Assembly (NCBI RefSeq): GCF_037975245.1
Contig: NC_092567.1
Span: 15,741,876 to 15,805,875 of the forward strand
Direction: 5' to 3'
Origin: Apostichopus japonicus
Lineage: Eukaryota; Echinodermata; Holothuroidea; Aspidochirotida; Stichopodidae
DNA length: 64,000 bases
Within the stretch, counting starts at the first letter, position 1. Each line of letters starts with the position of its first letter. Made by a program: the position numbers and the translations under genes. This document shows positions 25,273 to 38,255 of this stretch, piece by piece. Below the pieces are notes generated by a model that did no database searches, had not been told where the DNA came from, and saw only the letters and a list, made by a program, of their open reading frames with translations.

Positions 25273-26839
25273 TTTGCCCGTCTTTTGATATCAACAAAAA
25301 TTGTGTAATATATTGTGGTTTCCGATCTATTTTACCCGTATTTTAAGCAGGTCGCTGTTGCAAAAGAAACACAAAGAACGAAGATGGAAATGAAGATGGA
25401 AATAAAAGTGGAAATGAAGATAAAGATGTAAGTTTGCTGAAAGCAATAATTTTTATTCATGTTTTAATTTTATTTTCCCTCCGTTTATTAAGATTTGATG
25501 TAATATTTACAGTGATTCTTAGGTAACAGATACAATGATTTTCATATTTACAATGATAGTACACCTGCACCTTGCAGTGTTCTGGCAGAAAAACAAACCC
25601 AACTAATAACCGGAGCCGAAGACAAGCATATAATTTGGGTATATGGATAACAAATCGCTTACTTATGAATGGAATAGACCTTGGCATGGGGCAAAAGCTT
25701 GAAGCAAGTCAGAGAATTTAACACGGTATTTCCTAGATATAGAAAATCTCAAATTATTAAAACGTTCGATATTAATTGCAAACTTGAACTTAAGGAAAAA
25801 CTCGTTTATATCTGGTACGCGACTATTTAGTCTGCGATCATGTTTTAATTACAGCTCCGCCAAAAATTTACGTTTCTAGAATTTCATGTAAGCTCCAAGA
25901 TTTTCATCAGTTTGCAAGTTAAGCTTATCTTTTACAGTATGGATGATTCAAAATGAGCGATAGTAGCAGTTGTTAATCGTCGTTTGCATGTATCAATGTA
26001 CAATACTATGATTGAAGCAAATGCTAGAACATAAGCAAATAACTTCACAAGACAGATATCGCAAAATAATTTACATTCGTGTTGGGAAAAACATGTTAGA
26101 AAACTGCTTAACTATTGCAAACTGTTACGATTTGTTTCATAATCGACAGCAGTGACTACAATATTATGTTATGTCGACCTTTCCTTCACATTGAGTACGT
26201 TTGTTATTTATCTCACCATTTCTGCAGCTTAAGGAAATCGATCCCTTGATCGACGGATCCTTGAAGACTCAAAAGAGAGACTCAGACTCAGAAGAGTCAA
26301 AAATTGGAACTCCTGACGGAGAACCGAAAGAGATGTTCGTTTCATCTGTTTTCGATACTGATGAGTGGAAGAACACGAACCGTATTATTTTTTTGGGTGA
26401 TTTTTTAGCTGGAGAAACGTCGATTGTTAAACAGGCAAATTTGATGTGCTCTCATTGGAACATCGGCGAAACCATTTTTGTTGTTGATATAAATAAACTT
26501 GATTTCGAAGCAGATGTTACTATAGAAATTCATAAACAATTACCTCCAAACAGCAAGTATTCTCCAGATAACATCAATGAAATGTTATGCATTGGAAAGT
26601 GTTTGGTGATATTTGATGGTGATGGTCAACCTTTGGAGCTACCGAAGCTTCCTGATTCGGGACAAGACATAATTCTAGATAAAATTACAACATTTGATAT
26701 TTTATTTACAGATCAGAATCCTTCTCTAAGAGTTTGGATTACTTCTATACCTTCAGTTCCTACTAATCATTTTATTGATTATAAGAAAATATACTTGCCG
26801 AAGGTTAATGAAAATGATTCCCAAAGCTCAACACTTTAG
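21911..26839 (+). CDS. Receptor gene B: Ig-Ig-TM-NACHT-like, intact
   Basis: Exons 21911-21977, 22219-22527, 22867-23178, 23873-23989, 25351-25427 and 26228-26839 join in frame to 497 aa with canonical GT..AG sites. Order: signal peptide (1-22), Ig1 (23-125; N-glycosylation NCS and NQT), Ig2 (126-229; LTCTV, IWTY, VLLCSS; NGS, NVS, NVT), a short stalk plus transmembrane helix (about 245-267), a Lys/Arg stop-transfer and an acidic tail with GNED-type repeats (to 294), then a NACHT-like domain (295-497). That domain has the P-loop position GDFLAGETS (Lys replaced by Glu), [13 protein letters not shown], a Walker-B-like LVIFDGDGQ and TSIP where NACHT proteins have TSRP. It is the longest copy, with an extra RDSDSEESK segment. 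Likely a plasma-membrane receptor with a non-hydrolysing NACHT scaffold; ligand unknown. Family membership of the last domain is inferred from motif order. Confidence 0.72.
25015..25275. repeat. (TA)n / TATACA microsatellite in the intron before the tail exon
   Basis: About 260 bases of alternating TA with TATACA, CACA and TAGATA interruptions. Long Tyr/Ile-rich frames on both strands are products of the repeat and are not genes. A much shorter (TA)n sits at the same intron position in C (39,802-39,840) and D (about 60,598-60,617). Confidence 0.9.
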
Positions 26840-27190
26840 ATACAATAAAAATATGGGAAACGGAACACTCTCCTGTTATAATTAGAACTTACACAGGATA
26901 TAGTAGCTAGTGTTACATATAGTACTCCCACCGCCAGATTGTTGTAATGAGCAACCAAGGTAGGAATCTGTGTTTGTCTCCTAAAACTTTTTTCTATTTG
27001 TAAATCATGGAGGTTATATGTTTTTAATTCGTCTTCAAATTATAGCAATCGGGAACATTAAGTAAAATTATCGATTCTTTTATTAGTAGAAATGATATGT
27101 AAGCTTGTTTTGATTTAGATTATGAATGTATAAAGATTCCTGCCTCATTGTCAAATGATTGTTCATTGCATATTACTTGGATTATCATCG

Positions 27191-27196
27191 AATAAA
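27191..27196 (+). terminator. Putative poly(A) signal of receptor gene B
   Basis: AATAAA in the segment TCGAATAAAAAGCTG, the counterpart of the signal after gene A, about 350 bases after the stop codon. Confidence 0.3.
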
Positions 27197-27529
27197 AAGC
27201 TGTTTTTTGAACTTAATGTTAGTTAGTTAGTGTGGCACTTATCTTGAAAATGACCTGATAACCATTCGACCAACACTACATTGAATCAGGTTCGTCACAT
27301 TTACAGTACATGCATGTATACATTACATCATATACCATGAAATTTATAATGATATTCCGTACCAATTTGCGATCCTTGGTACTATAGCTTTGGACTTTTT
27401 TCATACTACAAAAAAGCTGACGGCAATTACATCCGCGTACTATATGAGTTCAAAGTTCTATAACAGCTTGCTTCATCAACGTTATATAATACCAACTGTA
27501 CGATAACATCATGATGAGTCCTACATATT

Positions 27530-30500
27530 CTCGACATGAAGGTATAGTTGAATTCACATTACTGGTCTTGTATTCATAAAAATGAGTATATTTTGGCATG
27601 CTTGTACTTTGCAACATAACTGTTTTGTTTGTTTGTTAACTATATCACGTGGATCGTGTGGGTGTAAATAGTTGCCTGTGGAAAAGAAAGAGGGACACGG
27701 CGAGTAGGCCCATAGTGTACACGTATCACAATTTGGATATGACAACATAATGGGTTATTTTCTTTACAATTTATGAATTAATACCGTTAATATAATTAGC
27801 CAATCGAAGTTTCTTATTAGTTTGTGGTAACTTTTATGGAATCGTGGAGTCAATGGAAATGTCCTTCCTCTTTGCAAACATCCATTTTCCGAATCTGATC
27901 CGAATATGATATGTTTGATTGGATTTTGACGCAGCAAAGTTACGTGTGCAACACAACGAATTACGTCATTTTGAATCACTTTGGTTCCCACTGAGTGGTG
28001 TTACTAGGTTACACTAATGTTATCTCAAATGATTGGCAAATTCTCTTAACACAGAGGTCGCCCGGTTAAAAAATTAATTCATGATAACTGATATTTCCTG
28101 GTGGTTTACTAATGTATACATACTATGACAGTTACATAGATCTTTTGTTTGTACGAATCTGAGGCTCCAAGCCCTTTTAGAAGTTTTAGATAGGGAAGGG
28201 ATCTTTTCATATGTCTCACGAGAATCAAATCATCATGGGTTTTACTAAATTGGAAAAGCTAAGACACTGATTTATACTAATCGATTCGACTTGAATATAA
28301 AGTTACCTCGTTGAAGACGATCACTATCAGAAGACGTAATAACATAGATCGTATATCAATAGCGTTACGCTATTCACTAACGGGACAGGGAACGTTTGGC
28401 TTAAACCTAAATCATCAACGCATTTATTGATGCATCTTCACCCCTAATTTAACCGAGAATATTACACAGTGTTCACCTGGCGGAGGGCGGAGTGTATAGC
28501 CTAGTGGTTAACGCCGGCGTCTCCCAGTCATGAGATCCCCGGTTCGATTCCCCGCCGACAGCAAGGTGTGTCGTCTGGCAAGGGTGTTGTTCAATAACAA
28601 CTTCCCGACATGGACGTTAAATGGATGTGTGCCGAGAGATTGGCTTCGGTCAGCTTGCGAGTCTATAAGCCTCCATGGCTTCTTTCGCGAGTTCCTGCTT
28701 GCGGGAAGATCACATATACATACATACATACATACATACCTAACTGCTGAACCTATATCACAGAGTATTCACTATCAGACATCTAAACTTAAGTACCACC
28801 CTTTACCTATCAACTAGCGACAAATGTAAGCTACTCTCGCATCAGAGCGAGTCCTCTTTTTAAAAAAAAAAGTCCTGCACAGCATACAACCCCATTAGGA
28901 CTCAACCGAAAGTGACCTATCCGTGTTACTCCGCCACTTTGCACAAACCAATGTAAAACACACTACTTGTCCCGTGACACCTTTTTTTTGGAATCCATCA
29001 CGATAATTTGTACAATACGGCTACCGATGGGTACTACTGTACCTACTGGCTGAACATGAGTCTAGGTATAGTTTACCTACAATATACTAGGTAGCTGCTT
29101 ATCATCAAGTCACAATCTCACATTTTCCTTTCGTTGTCTTTGTTGCTTGTGGTATAAATTTTAACTGGTATATGGTTGATATGACAAGAGGTGTTTCCTA
29201 CATGTTTAATGGGTAGCATCATGCATGGCTTTACTTAAAGATTACGAAAGACTTAGAGTCAGAGAAGTTGCTTTTAGTACCATTTCTTTCTGGATGTATA
29301 GCGTAAAGTAGTGTGGGTACGTCTAATATTGGGGTCAATGCGACAGATGGCGAGGCGACGAATCGCAATGGAATAATTTCCCATAAACTGTATATGTTAA
29401 TGCCGCATAGCTTTCGTTGATGTCGGTGTCTCTTGTTGTAATGTCCCAAGCTAAGTGTTGAGTTCATGAAGTAATGCTTTGCAGCACTTTTACTGTTGCT
29501 TAGGAATATTTTTTTTATAATGTATCAGTAAAATATCATTGTAGTTAAGTTCAAATGATTGAGAAAATTGGATCCGTACCAAGTTTATTTACATCACTCG
29601 GTTTCACTTTTTATACAGACGATCTTATAGATTAAATGTACAAATCTCGAAAATTTCATACTTTTAGGAATTGAATGAAAATTTTGAAGCATGATGCGCA
29701 TGTTCAGTACTTCTTCATTTACATTCCAAAATCAGTCAAGTGACTTTCGTGGTAGAACACTATAGAGCGATTGCTTTTGATAATGGAAATGTAGAACAGC
29801 TCATTTAATAGTATATACTGCTTGTTTCATACACATTAATGCCAGAACTAATGCAATTTGGTGAATCACCCATCAAACTAAAATATGTTTTTAAATTGTT
29901 TTGTACGGCTAATTAAGTCAACTTTTCATAACAATAATAAAATGCTGAAACAATAGTCTATCGGGTAAGTTTCAGACGAGACCATATTGTATTACATGTT
30001 AAATATTACACTGTTGCGTTCAGTTCGATGTCTTTTGCTGCTTGATCAAAATGTCAAATTATTTAAAATGTAGGTTTTGATGTTCGATACATACAGGAAC
30101 TGCATGAAAGTTATTACAGCTTAGTTGATAATAGAATACAGTATAATCAATATATTACTTTGACATTTAGCTTCATTGGTTAACCACTTTGAAGTGATAA
30201 GTCAGACTGTCACAGTTAGTGATAAACGCGGGTTCTTTCTCAACAACCTCTATTGTGAAGAAAAACAAATCAACTTAACACATATTTCCTTGTTTCGATT
30301 CACACAATATTTTGCCACGAGTGGTCCTATTGTTAGGTCTGGAACATTAATCTTAACCTACGATTGCTTTAGAGCAAAGGTACTTGGCTGGCTAAGGTTT
30401 CCAAGTATCCAAACTATTACTCGAGTATAGCAATAGGCTCTCTGTGTGATTAGTAAACTCATTTATATCTACAAGTACGCAATGAAGTAGTTACTTTCCA

Positions 30501-30641
30501 ATTGAAAGTTGGATAGCCTGCCCGAACTTTTACCATTCGTACTATAATTACTTTAGAATACACGAGATTGAACTTACCCTTTGCCCATGTCGGTGTAAGT
30601 ATTCCTAACGTCATAAGTCCATCAAATTGAAGAGACGCCAT
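27530..30641 (-). pseudogene. Minus-strand unknown gene, unit B copy (decayed)
   Basis: Exon 1 is recognisable at 30641..30583 (MASLQFDGLMTLGILTPTWA). The LGLSQTFP exon is at about 28440..28308 with a one-base deletion after the VNSVTLLI stretch that breaks frame. The last exon (about 27670..27530) is too changed to read. The VLLNLYFERYLET-type exon near 30,420-30,290 has a stop in its centre but keeps a phase-1 donor candidate, GTGTTAAG. A SINE inserted close to the acceptor side of the LGLSQTFP exon. Probably dead. Confidence 0.4.
28480..28740 (+). mobile_element. tRNA-derived SINE
   Basis: The head carries an A box (TAGCCTAGTGG, about 28,497-28,507) and a perfect B box (GGTTCGATTCC, 28,541-28,551) 34 bases apart, as in tRNA genes, but the flanks do not fold into an acceptor stem. 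A unique body follows (TTGGCTTCGGTCAGCTTGCG), then a (CATA)n tail at about 28,710-28,738. Units A, C and D lack it. A body fragment of the same family lies inverted at 57,338-57,403, which confirms a dispersed family. Confidence 0.8.
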
Positions 30642-31559
30642 CTTGACCTTATCACGCTTGGCTAACGTAACTGAAGAACAGTTCGATGAATTTCTTATTC
30701 TATACTGAGCAAAATAACTAAATTTTACTTGCGCTTTAAATGCAAACTAAATTTTTCTGAAGTATTGTGTTAAACTTAAAAGACTGCTTTGTGATTGGTT
30801 AGTAGGCCTATAAATGTGGCTATTATAGTTGCCGGTATCCTTTGAGAAAATGAACATTGCGTTTGTTTCCCACCCGACTCTGATCAATACATCCTATCCG
30901 GAAAAAAAACGGACAGGTGGGGGACTAGGAATATATTTGGTTGATCAAAATTGTAAATTTATATTTAGCACGTTTTCCCGAAGTGTCCCGACAGAATCGA
31001 AAGTATCTTTTTTCGGAAATGTTGCTGTTTTAAACAGTGCTTTTTTCTGTTTTATATTGAACTTTAGAAAACCTACCGAATATAAGGCAATCAAAATAAG
31101 AGTGCTAAGTAAGCACCCGCATTTCAGATTGAATTGTCAATGCGTCTACAAAATAACTTATATTAATAAATTCCCTTCAAATGTATTTCATTTCAATTTA
31201 GCTACAATTTAAGTATCAAATCTAAAAGACAAACAATTTTGACAAATAACATAAAGTGGGGTATTTACATGGTGACGAGATATTAGACTCACAAATCATC
31301 AGGAAAACAAAATTGCTGCATTAAATCATACGGTTATTTAAATCAATTACAAAGCAAGAAAACAAAATTAAACAATCAATTCACTTTTTTGCTTGGGTGT
31401 ACTTCGTTTCAAGGTGTTATTCCATTATTTTTACTTTGTTTTATTCCGTTGACATTGAAAAAATGGCAAAATAACTTGTCGTACACGGACTGTCCAATTC
31501 CACTGAAACTCTGTAAATCTTGCACTCAACAATTTAGCGGAACATTCATTTCTTTTTCA

Positions 31560-31975
31560 ATAGCAGACTTCAGGTTCTCTACTGTGTACAACATATTGGA
31601 TTATTTTGTCTATATGTTAGTGGTATGGATTCAACTGACTATTAACATTTGCATATCCTCATCTAATAGACCACGGTGTTTCAGTCATATATGATATTTT
31701 GTTTTCTTACAGCTTCCCTACAAGAGTCGATATAAGATGTCCCGTGACGATCGAGTTTACAGGAGCCTAAATTGAATGCATCGTGCAGGGAAACAAAGAA
31801 GTTTGTCTGGTTTGTCCAGTCAACAGGAAGATTGCCAACATAACGTGGACAGGAAATACTGCCACTACTTTTAGGACCTCGGTACAAACACGGCCAATGG
31901 ATGGAATTTCTGAAGGAGGTTGCCATGACTCTTTGGTCTCTAATGGTAGAAATACATGCTTATCAATCTAATGAA
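31560..31975 (+). pseudogene. Decayed signal and Ig exons, single-Ig family (unit B)
   Basis: 31560-31623 matches the signal exon of the single-Ig genes (…DFRFSTVYNIL) but the start codon is ATA and the helix is frameshifted. After TTTCTTACAG (31,712) an Ig exon reads ASLQESI then a stop. Farther on, in another frame, it retains VCLVCPVNRKIANITW and FRTSVQTRPMDGIS, the B to D strands of the M-type Ig domain. It ends at the boundary with block 2. Confidence 0.6.
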
Positions 31976-31985
31976 AGAATGTTCG

Positions 31986-34060
31986 TAGTTCTCCCTCCCT
32001 CCCCCGAAACAAATCATGTCAACATGACATACTTGTATACAGTAGTTAGGATGATGTAGTATATATTCTCACAACCAAGTATACTTAAGGGGAGGAAGTT
32101 GAGCCTGCCCAACCCCACCCCTTTTCACACTGGCAAACAGAATGTAATAACGACATTTAGTGAACAGTTTATGAATCTACAAAATGTACATGGATCTCAA
32201 CCTTTACAGTAGAACATTCTTCAACATCGTTTACAATGTTGCAAAATATAGCAACATTTTCCTGCATTGTCAATACCAAATCCCTGGACGTCTTAACATA
32301 TTATCCCTCGCCCAGTACAAGAACGGTGGTTGCGTCTCTGCTCACATTGTATTGCTTCATTTCTTCTTATGCTTTAATGATTGTTCAGTACAGTTCTTAA
32401 AGTTTTTTCCCGGTACCTATCAAATGGGATTTCAAACGAAATCATGAGAGTACCATATCCAAGCGTCTAAAGGTGTCAAATAGAAAATTAAAAAAATGTT
32501 CCAATCTTAAACCATGATGATCTTGAGTGCAGCGCTCCAGGGTGTTGTGCTAGAAATGACAGCTTTCATAGGGTATGGTTGAATGTGATGAATATTCAAA
32601 ATTCAACACATTGATCAATTTGGAAAAGTCAACATAATGGTAAAGTATTCCGGTAAGGAGAGTGGTGTTTAGCAGGTTCATCAAACCAACTTCCGATGAC
32701 GATAACGAAGTATAAAAAAGTAATATTCTACCTTTACATACAAATTTATCCATGATAAGTGTTTATTATTCGCATATTTAAGTGATACAGTATTTGGTTA
32801 ATTTGTTAGTCATTTAGTGATAACGGTTTATCAGGGTCTGACAAATGCAACAAATTAAGCTTCAGCAATACATTTCCCAAGTGGGTCTACTGGGTTTTGT
32901 GCACCGATAGCTCATGTAGTATAGCGAGCAGTGTTAAAGTGAAACAAATAGTTTAATACTGTAGGCTACTGTTGTAAGTTCTTTCCCATATAGCTGCACA
33001 TTCGGTGCATTGGCAGACGTCAACGTATTTGTAATTTGTGAATTGTACAGACCGTCATTCCTGAGTAAAATATGATAACCCAAGGTGTTTTAAACATTAG
33101 TATATATCACAGTTTACCCATTGACCTTCGTACTGGGATTGTTTGTGTTAGATTATATGCATGAATATCACGTCTACAGCTAACTGTACAGTACTTCTCT
33201 TTGTGTTAACTGAAACAAATGGAGTACAGTGAGCTCAACGTTATACTTTGTAAGTAACATCCATTCGGTATTTTGATACTTTTGAACATTATTTACTGCT
33301 TCGGGGAGTAATTGATCTAACGAATTTTAACTATAATGACTAATACTCTTACTTTTAAAGTTATTAAGCGTATCATTTAACTCTAAGTACCTCATTTTAT
33401 TGGTAAAATAATGAAGAGTGTAATGAACTATGGAGGCACATAGTGTACACAATTAATACTGTCCACGGTTGATCAGCAGGCCTCGTTTGTACTCAAGTAC
33501 ACACTGAATTTGTGGTTTCATAGACCAATGTAACCTGCAGAACGAAAGCAGTAAATTATGTTTAAAGGGATATTCTGGCGGTAGACTATGTAAAATTTGT
33601 ATCTTTGAGAAGTATATTCCACACTTAATATTTTAGTTGAAACCCTCATTTCAGGTATTGGCACAAACTATGGATTATTTGATGTTTCCTATCATTTAAA
33701 CAGCTTCTTCTTGCTCTTCAAAATATTGTTTAGAGAAATAAAGACGTTTTAAAGTATGCTGCTCTGCATGTGACAACATTCAATTTGCTGCTGCTGCAAT
33801 TTGCAATTTGCTGCTGAATTCACAAAATAAGACTAAACTTCTAAAATCTAACATATCTAACATATAACATGCTACCCTGGAGACCTCCTTCAAAATATTT
33901 TTAAGTCATGAGCTCTAGCCATAGGAACACCCTCAAATAGGTCTAATATTATCGTCTTGAAGATGCTTGAATGTATTTCAACTGGTGACATTAGTTTAAC
34001 CTCGATGTCAATATATCTGGAGATTTATTCAAGGCAATGGTTTCTTTACCATGGTGATAT
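31986..34060. other. Duplicated upstream region of gene C, no gene seen
   Basis: Collinear with 172-2,530 (without the 750-1050 insertion). Open frames are short and not shared with the other copy. Confidence 0.5.
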
Positions 34061-34067
34061 AAAACAG

Positions 34068-34074
34068 CATCGAA
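34068..34074 (+). promoter_or_regulatory. Putative TATA box of gene C
   Basis: TATAAAA followed by CAGCATCGAA, the same context and distance from the start codon as in genes A and D. Confidence 0.35.
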
Positions 34075-36074
34075 TATCTTGTACGATTTTAAATTTCAAT
34101 TTTATTTTATATAAGGAAGTCTTGAAACAGATTAAGTAAGAAGGAAGCATTTTTCACCTCTGACAGGTGAAACCCTATATTCGACATTGCGAAATATGAA
34201 GCCCGATAGTTCATCATGACGTCATCTTATCTTTTTTCAGTTGCATTTTCCATTGCAACTGCTTTATAGACTATTTATTCAGGTATGTATTTAATTGTTT
34301 TGCTTTATTTCTAAATAGTTCCTTCTAATCACAGTTTAACCGTACCAATATGACACATTAGTGTAGCGTAGAATAATGGATGTTACCATAAAACAGTGAA
34401 AGGTCATCTTGCTCACAGAGTAGAAAACTTTATATGATACTTTGGTTTTAAAATATAATGATGATGTTTATTATGAATGATATCAACATTTTTTTAATGG
34501 TATTTTTACAAAGCGTCGTCACTTAGATGTCCAGAAGAACTGTCAGTTGAAGAAGGGAACATACAAGTTGTCAACTGTTCACTCACCACGTCTACACTTA
34601 CAGACCTATACTGGTACGTAGGAGCGAGTACGAGCTCATTCCCCATCGCGCAATTGGTATCTGGTGTCAAATACGTTTGGTCAGTGCAACATTACGATGT
34701 CAGCGACGATGGTTCACTTATCATCAAGAGCGTTGGTCGTAATCAGACAGGACCTTACACCATCTTACACTTCATGGAAGATTACGAGTCGGAACGAGAC
34801 ACTGTGTTTATAAATCTTATAGGTAATGATCATGTTACACAAGTAAATATGTAAGGCAGATCAAGTGATAAGATAATATCTAGAAAACTTTTCGAATCAA
34901 ATAGAGCATATTACCTACCAGCTTACAATCATTTATCGAACAATCATTAACAAAATCTGTTTTCTCATTACCTCTTCTTTTAAATTATTCGATTATATAT
35001 TTTACTACTACAGTGGCGATTCTTTTACTGACATGAGTCTATGTAATTGTTCCTCTGGCTCTGTAAATACTCTACTCTCTGAAATTCAGCGAGCAGGTAG
35101 GATAATGTTTGTCACAAGATGCTTGTTTAATCTTTCTTTATCAATTTTGTTTTTTCCTTTCAAAGATCCTTGACCAGCGATAGACCAGTGTACATCATGT
35201 GAAGATTGTGTAATACAAGCCACCGAAGATCTAATACTTCTCACATGCACTATCACCAGTCCAACCACAGAGAAATTATCACCAATCTGGACTTACAATA
35301 ATGGAAGTATAATTCAAGGTCGAATACACGAAGAACAACTGTTGGATAATTCGTGGAACGTCAGTGTCAGTTTGGACATTCAAAGCTTGAACTGTGGATT
35401 GACAGTTTTGCTCTGCTCCAGTTCTATAGGAGGACATGAAAATGCACTAAGTGATGCTAGAGTAAATGTAACGTTTGGTGAGTGGATTTTGTTGTCTTGT
35501 TAGCGTTTAGGTTATAATGTATACCATTACTCTGACCCATTTATGTTTCGTTATGTTATGCTATGTCATGTTATGTTATGGTCAAACTTGGTATTCATAC
35601 TTTCAGTCAAGTCAAAAACAGGGAGTGTCAAACTTTGTCAAAGAGTCATTTCAAACCGAATTAATTTTATTACAAAACATATACGCGTTTATTCAATTTC
35701 GACACAAATATCTGGGATACTTTATCAAACGATATTCTCGGGTCTTACCTATAGTAAATGCTGCCGTACATAATGATGAACCTTTTATGATATTTTACAT
35801 TTAGATTGAACACAATTTTTGCATGAAAAATTAGCTCAAAACACCGTATTGCGTTCGTAACATACATACATGCATGAGCACAGAGTTTAATTGGATGTTC
35901 ATTCATACTTAGTAAAGATTCCTAAATCCTATTGGTCCATTCAAGTCAGCTGACCGTGGTTAATCCTGTGAGTAACGCACGGTAAAATTACCGGCTGATG
36001 AATACAATTGTTACCATGTTACCATGTTTTGTCGTCTGCTTTGATGAGCTATCGAAATACATCAAAAACACAAA

Positions 36075-37622
36075 ATGGCTTATATAACGTTTGATTTGAA
36101 CTTCGATTTGCGCACTTTAGACGAGGTAGACACTCAGGAAAACAATGGAAGATTTGCAAACCTGGTTGAGAAAGACTTAGATCGAATTGGAGAAGACAGG
36201 AATGAGGAGTCCACGAAGAAAGTCACGAAATGGGGAGTTAAACTCTTGAAAGGTAAGCTGCTAGAACTTTAGAAGTAGTAGTAGGCGTTCTATTGCCTAG
36301 AAACAGGCCTAGGAACGTAATGTTAGGCCCCCGGCCCTAGACTAGACCTAGGTGTAGTTCCCCAGCCCCCTCCCCATCTTTATGGCTGGTACCAAAGTTC
36401 TGTATACCAAATATTAGCACTTCTCGTAAAGCATGATTTATAAATCATCAGTAAGCTTTAAATATGTCAAAACACTTACTTTCTATTACAGAATGGTGTC
36501 AAGCAAAGGAGCTAACAACTGATTTTGAGCAGCTTAACGTGCCGGAATTGGCTTACCTTCTTCGAAGATTTTATGGAGAAGTTCGAATACAAGATGGTAG
36601 TTCATATGCAAACAAAACATACAGAGGACTGAGGGCTGCGATCCACCGCCATCTGACAGGGGCTCCCTGCAACCGTCATGTAAACATTATGAGAGATAAA
36701 GACTTTCAGAGTGCCAATAACGTCTACATTGGAATGATGAAAAAATCAAGAGAGAAGGCCTAGACGTGAGTTGTCAGAAACCAGCTATTTCTGAAGGCGA
36801 CTTCAAAACCATGTTTGAGAGCAAAGTTTTGTCCACAGATAATCCTTCTCCACTGTTAAACATGGCGTGGTTTTATCTTGAGTACCATTTTTGTCGTCGA
36901 GGACGAGAAGGTCTGCGAAGTCTAAAGAAGTCGTCGTTTAACTTTGGTATCGACGACACAAATAACGCATATGTCTTTCTTAACTTCAACGAAGCACCTA
37001 AAAATCACCCTGGCGACCTCCAAGACGACTTCCAATCCCGGAAACGTATGTATGCCACAGATGACGAAAAATGTCCAGTGAAGGCGATCAAGAAGTATTT
37101 GCAAAAGCTGAATCCAAACTGCGAACACTTTTTTCAACGGCCAAAGGTATATGTTGCTGAATCAGACCAAGTAGGGTATAACAACCAGCCGCTGGGGGTT
37201 AACACCCTTGGGAAAATGATGGTGAAGATTTCCGAAAAAGCAAAGCTGAGTCAGAAATACACAAACCACTGTGTTCGTGCAACAACTATTACAACACTCA
37301 GTAATGCTGGCATCGAGACACTGGTCATTATGGCCATGAGTGGACACAGAAACGAGAGCAGTATAAAAGTTACTGCCAAGATGCATCTAATTCACAGAAA
37401 CGATCCTGTTCAAAAGTCTTGCAAGATGCCATCAGAGGTAAAGGACGCGAAAACATGGATCCGCACTCAAGTCTAGGCCAAAGTGTAGGCTGCACAGCTG
37501 TTGCCTCCAACAATGACATTAACGTTACTGCTGCTGTTAGGGCTGAAACGTCTAACATGTCCAAACTGTTTTCCAAATGTTCTTTCCAAAGTCCTGTGAA
37601 TGTTTACTTCCAAAATTCATAG
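36075..37622 (+). pseudogene. Crypton-type tyrosine recombinase with two frameshifts
   Basis: Exon 1 is 36075-36252 (MAYITFDLNFDL start, TKKVTKWGVKLLK) with donor GTAAGC. Exon 2 starts at 36492 (EWCQAKEL), phase 1. The N-terminal SAM-like core-binding part includes LLRRFYGEVRIQDGSSY and LRAAIHRHL. A one-base loss near the A-run at 36,740 shifts frame; the catalytic part goes on from about 36,745: FCRRGREGLR (first Arg), YTNHCVRAT (H-x-x-R) and MSGHRNESS (His). A second one-base loss near 37,365 moves the expected Tyr segment into the next frame, which stays open to 37,622. All catalytic residues can be seen, though not in one frame. Such domains also occur in host genes (KCTD1, ZMYM, QRICH1 types), but the frameshifts and element context favour a recent dead transposon. 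Confidence 0.75.
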
Positions 37623-38255
37623 TTATATCCGTATTAAAACACCAAACAGTTGTGGATGCTTTGAGTTTAAATATATCCAGTATCTGTCCGTAATTAAATG
37701 TTCGCAAGGCCGTTATGTTGCTCATAGTGTTATAAAGTTAAAGTTAAACGACCGCAGTACCAAGCACTGTGTAGTGTGTACGTTCAAGTGAGTGTACGTG
37801 TTCAATACAAGGCCTACTATGTTATCGTATGGCTGTATACCATACGTACATGTTTGTCCCTAGAATGGTTGCTATGGGAACCAGAAGCTGTAGGGCATTG
37901 ATATGATGAAGCCAACTAGAAATTGTTTGTAGTTCGTTGTTATTGAGACCTTTCAAAAATAGTTTTATGGCCGCAATATTGCCAAAAATTAGTTAAAATG
38001 TTATTATGGTTCATCTTTTATGAATGACAGCCTTTCAAAGACGTTTCCTTTATAATTATTTACTATCGTTCAGTATTACTTTATAATTGCACATGTACAT
38101 TAATGTTATGCTGGTTGTTAATCGTTAATTTGACTTACGGGGCATCACTTTAATAAATCTTCGGTTATATTTAACCAAAAATGTTTTGTTTTATGATTTT
38201 TCCCCCACACAAATGGTAGTGTATGAATGAACGGGGTTAATCAACGGTCTAGCGT

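Larger units (their letters stand above)
172..31980. repeat. Tandem super-block 1 (~32 kb), holding receptor genes A and B
   Basis: The sequence from about 172 reappears in the same order from about 31,986. Shared landmarks are the receptor upstream region, the receptor exons, the minus-strand unknown gene, the minus-strand single-Ig gene and then a second receptor gene. Signal exons of A and C share one sequence type (third-segment VAFSIATAL), and those of B and D share another ([10 protein letters not shown]). This indicates that an A-B pair was duplicated as one block to give C-D. Boundaries are approximate because they were read by eye from matching landmarks. Confidence 0.7.

Noticed and set aside
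24921-25297. Long Tyr/Ile-rich frames on both strands
   Set aside because: They are translations of the TA/TATACA microsatellite.
28480-28560. A true tRNA gene
   Set aside because: A and B boxes are present but there is no matching acceptor stem, and the sequence continues into a SINE body with a (CATA)n tail.
36922-37576. Minus-strand frames across the recombinase
   Set aside because: Antisense shadows of the Crypton-type frame, which has the recognisable catalytic motifs.
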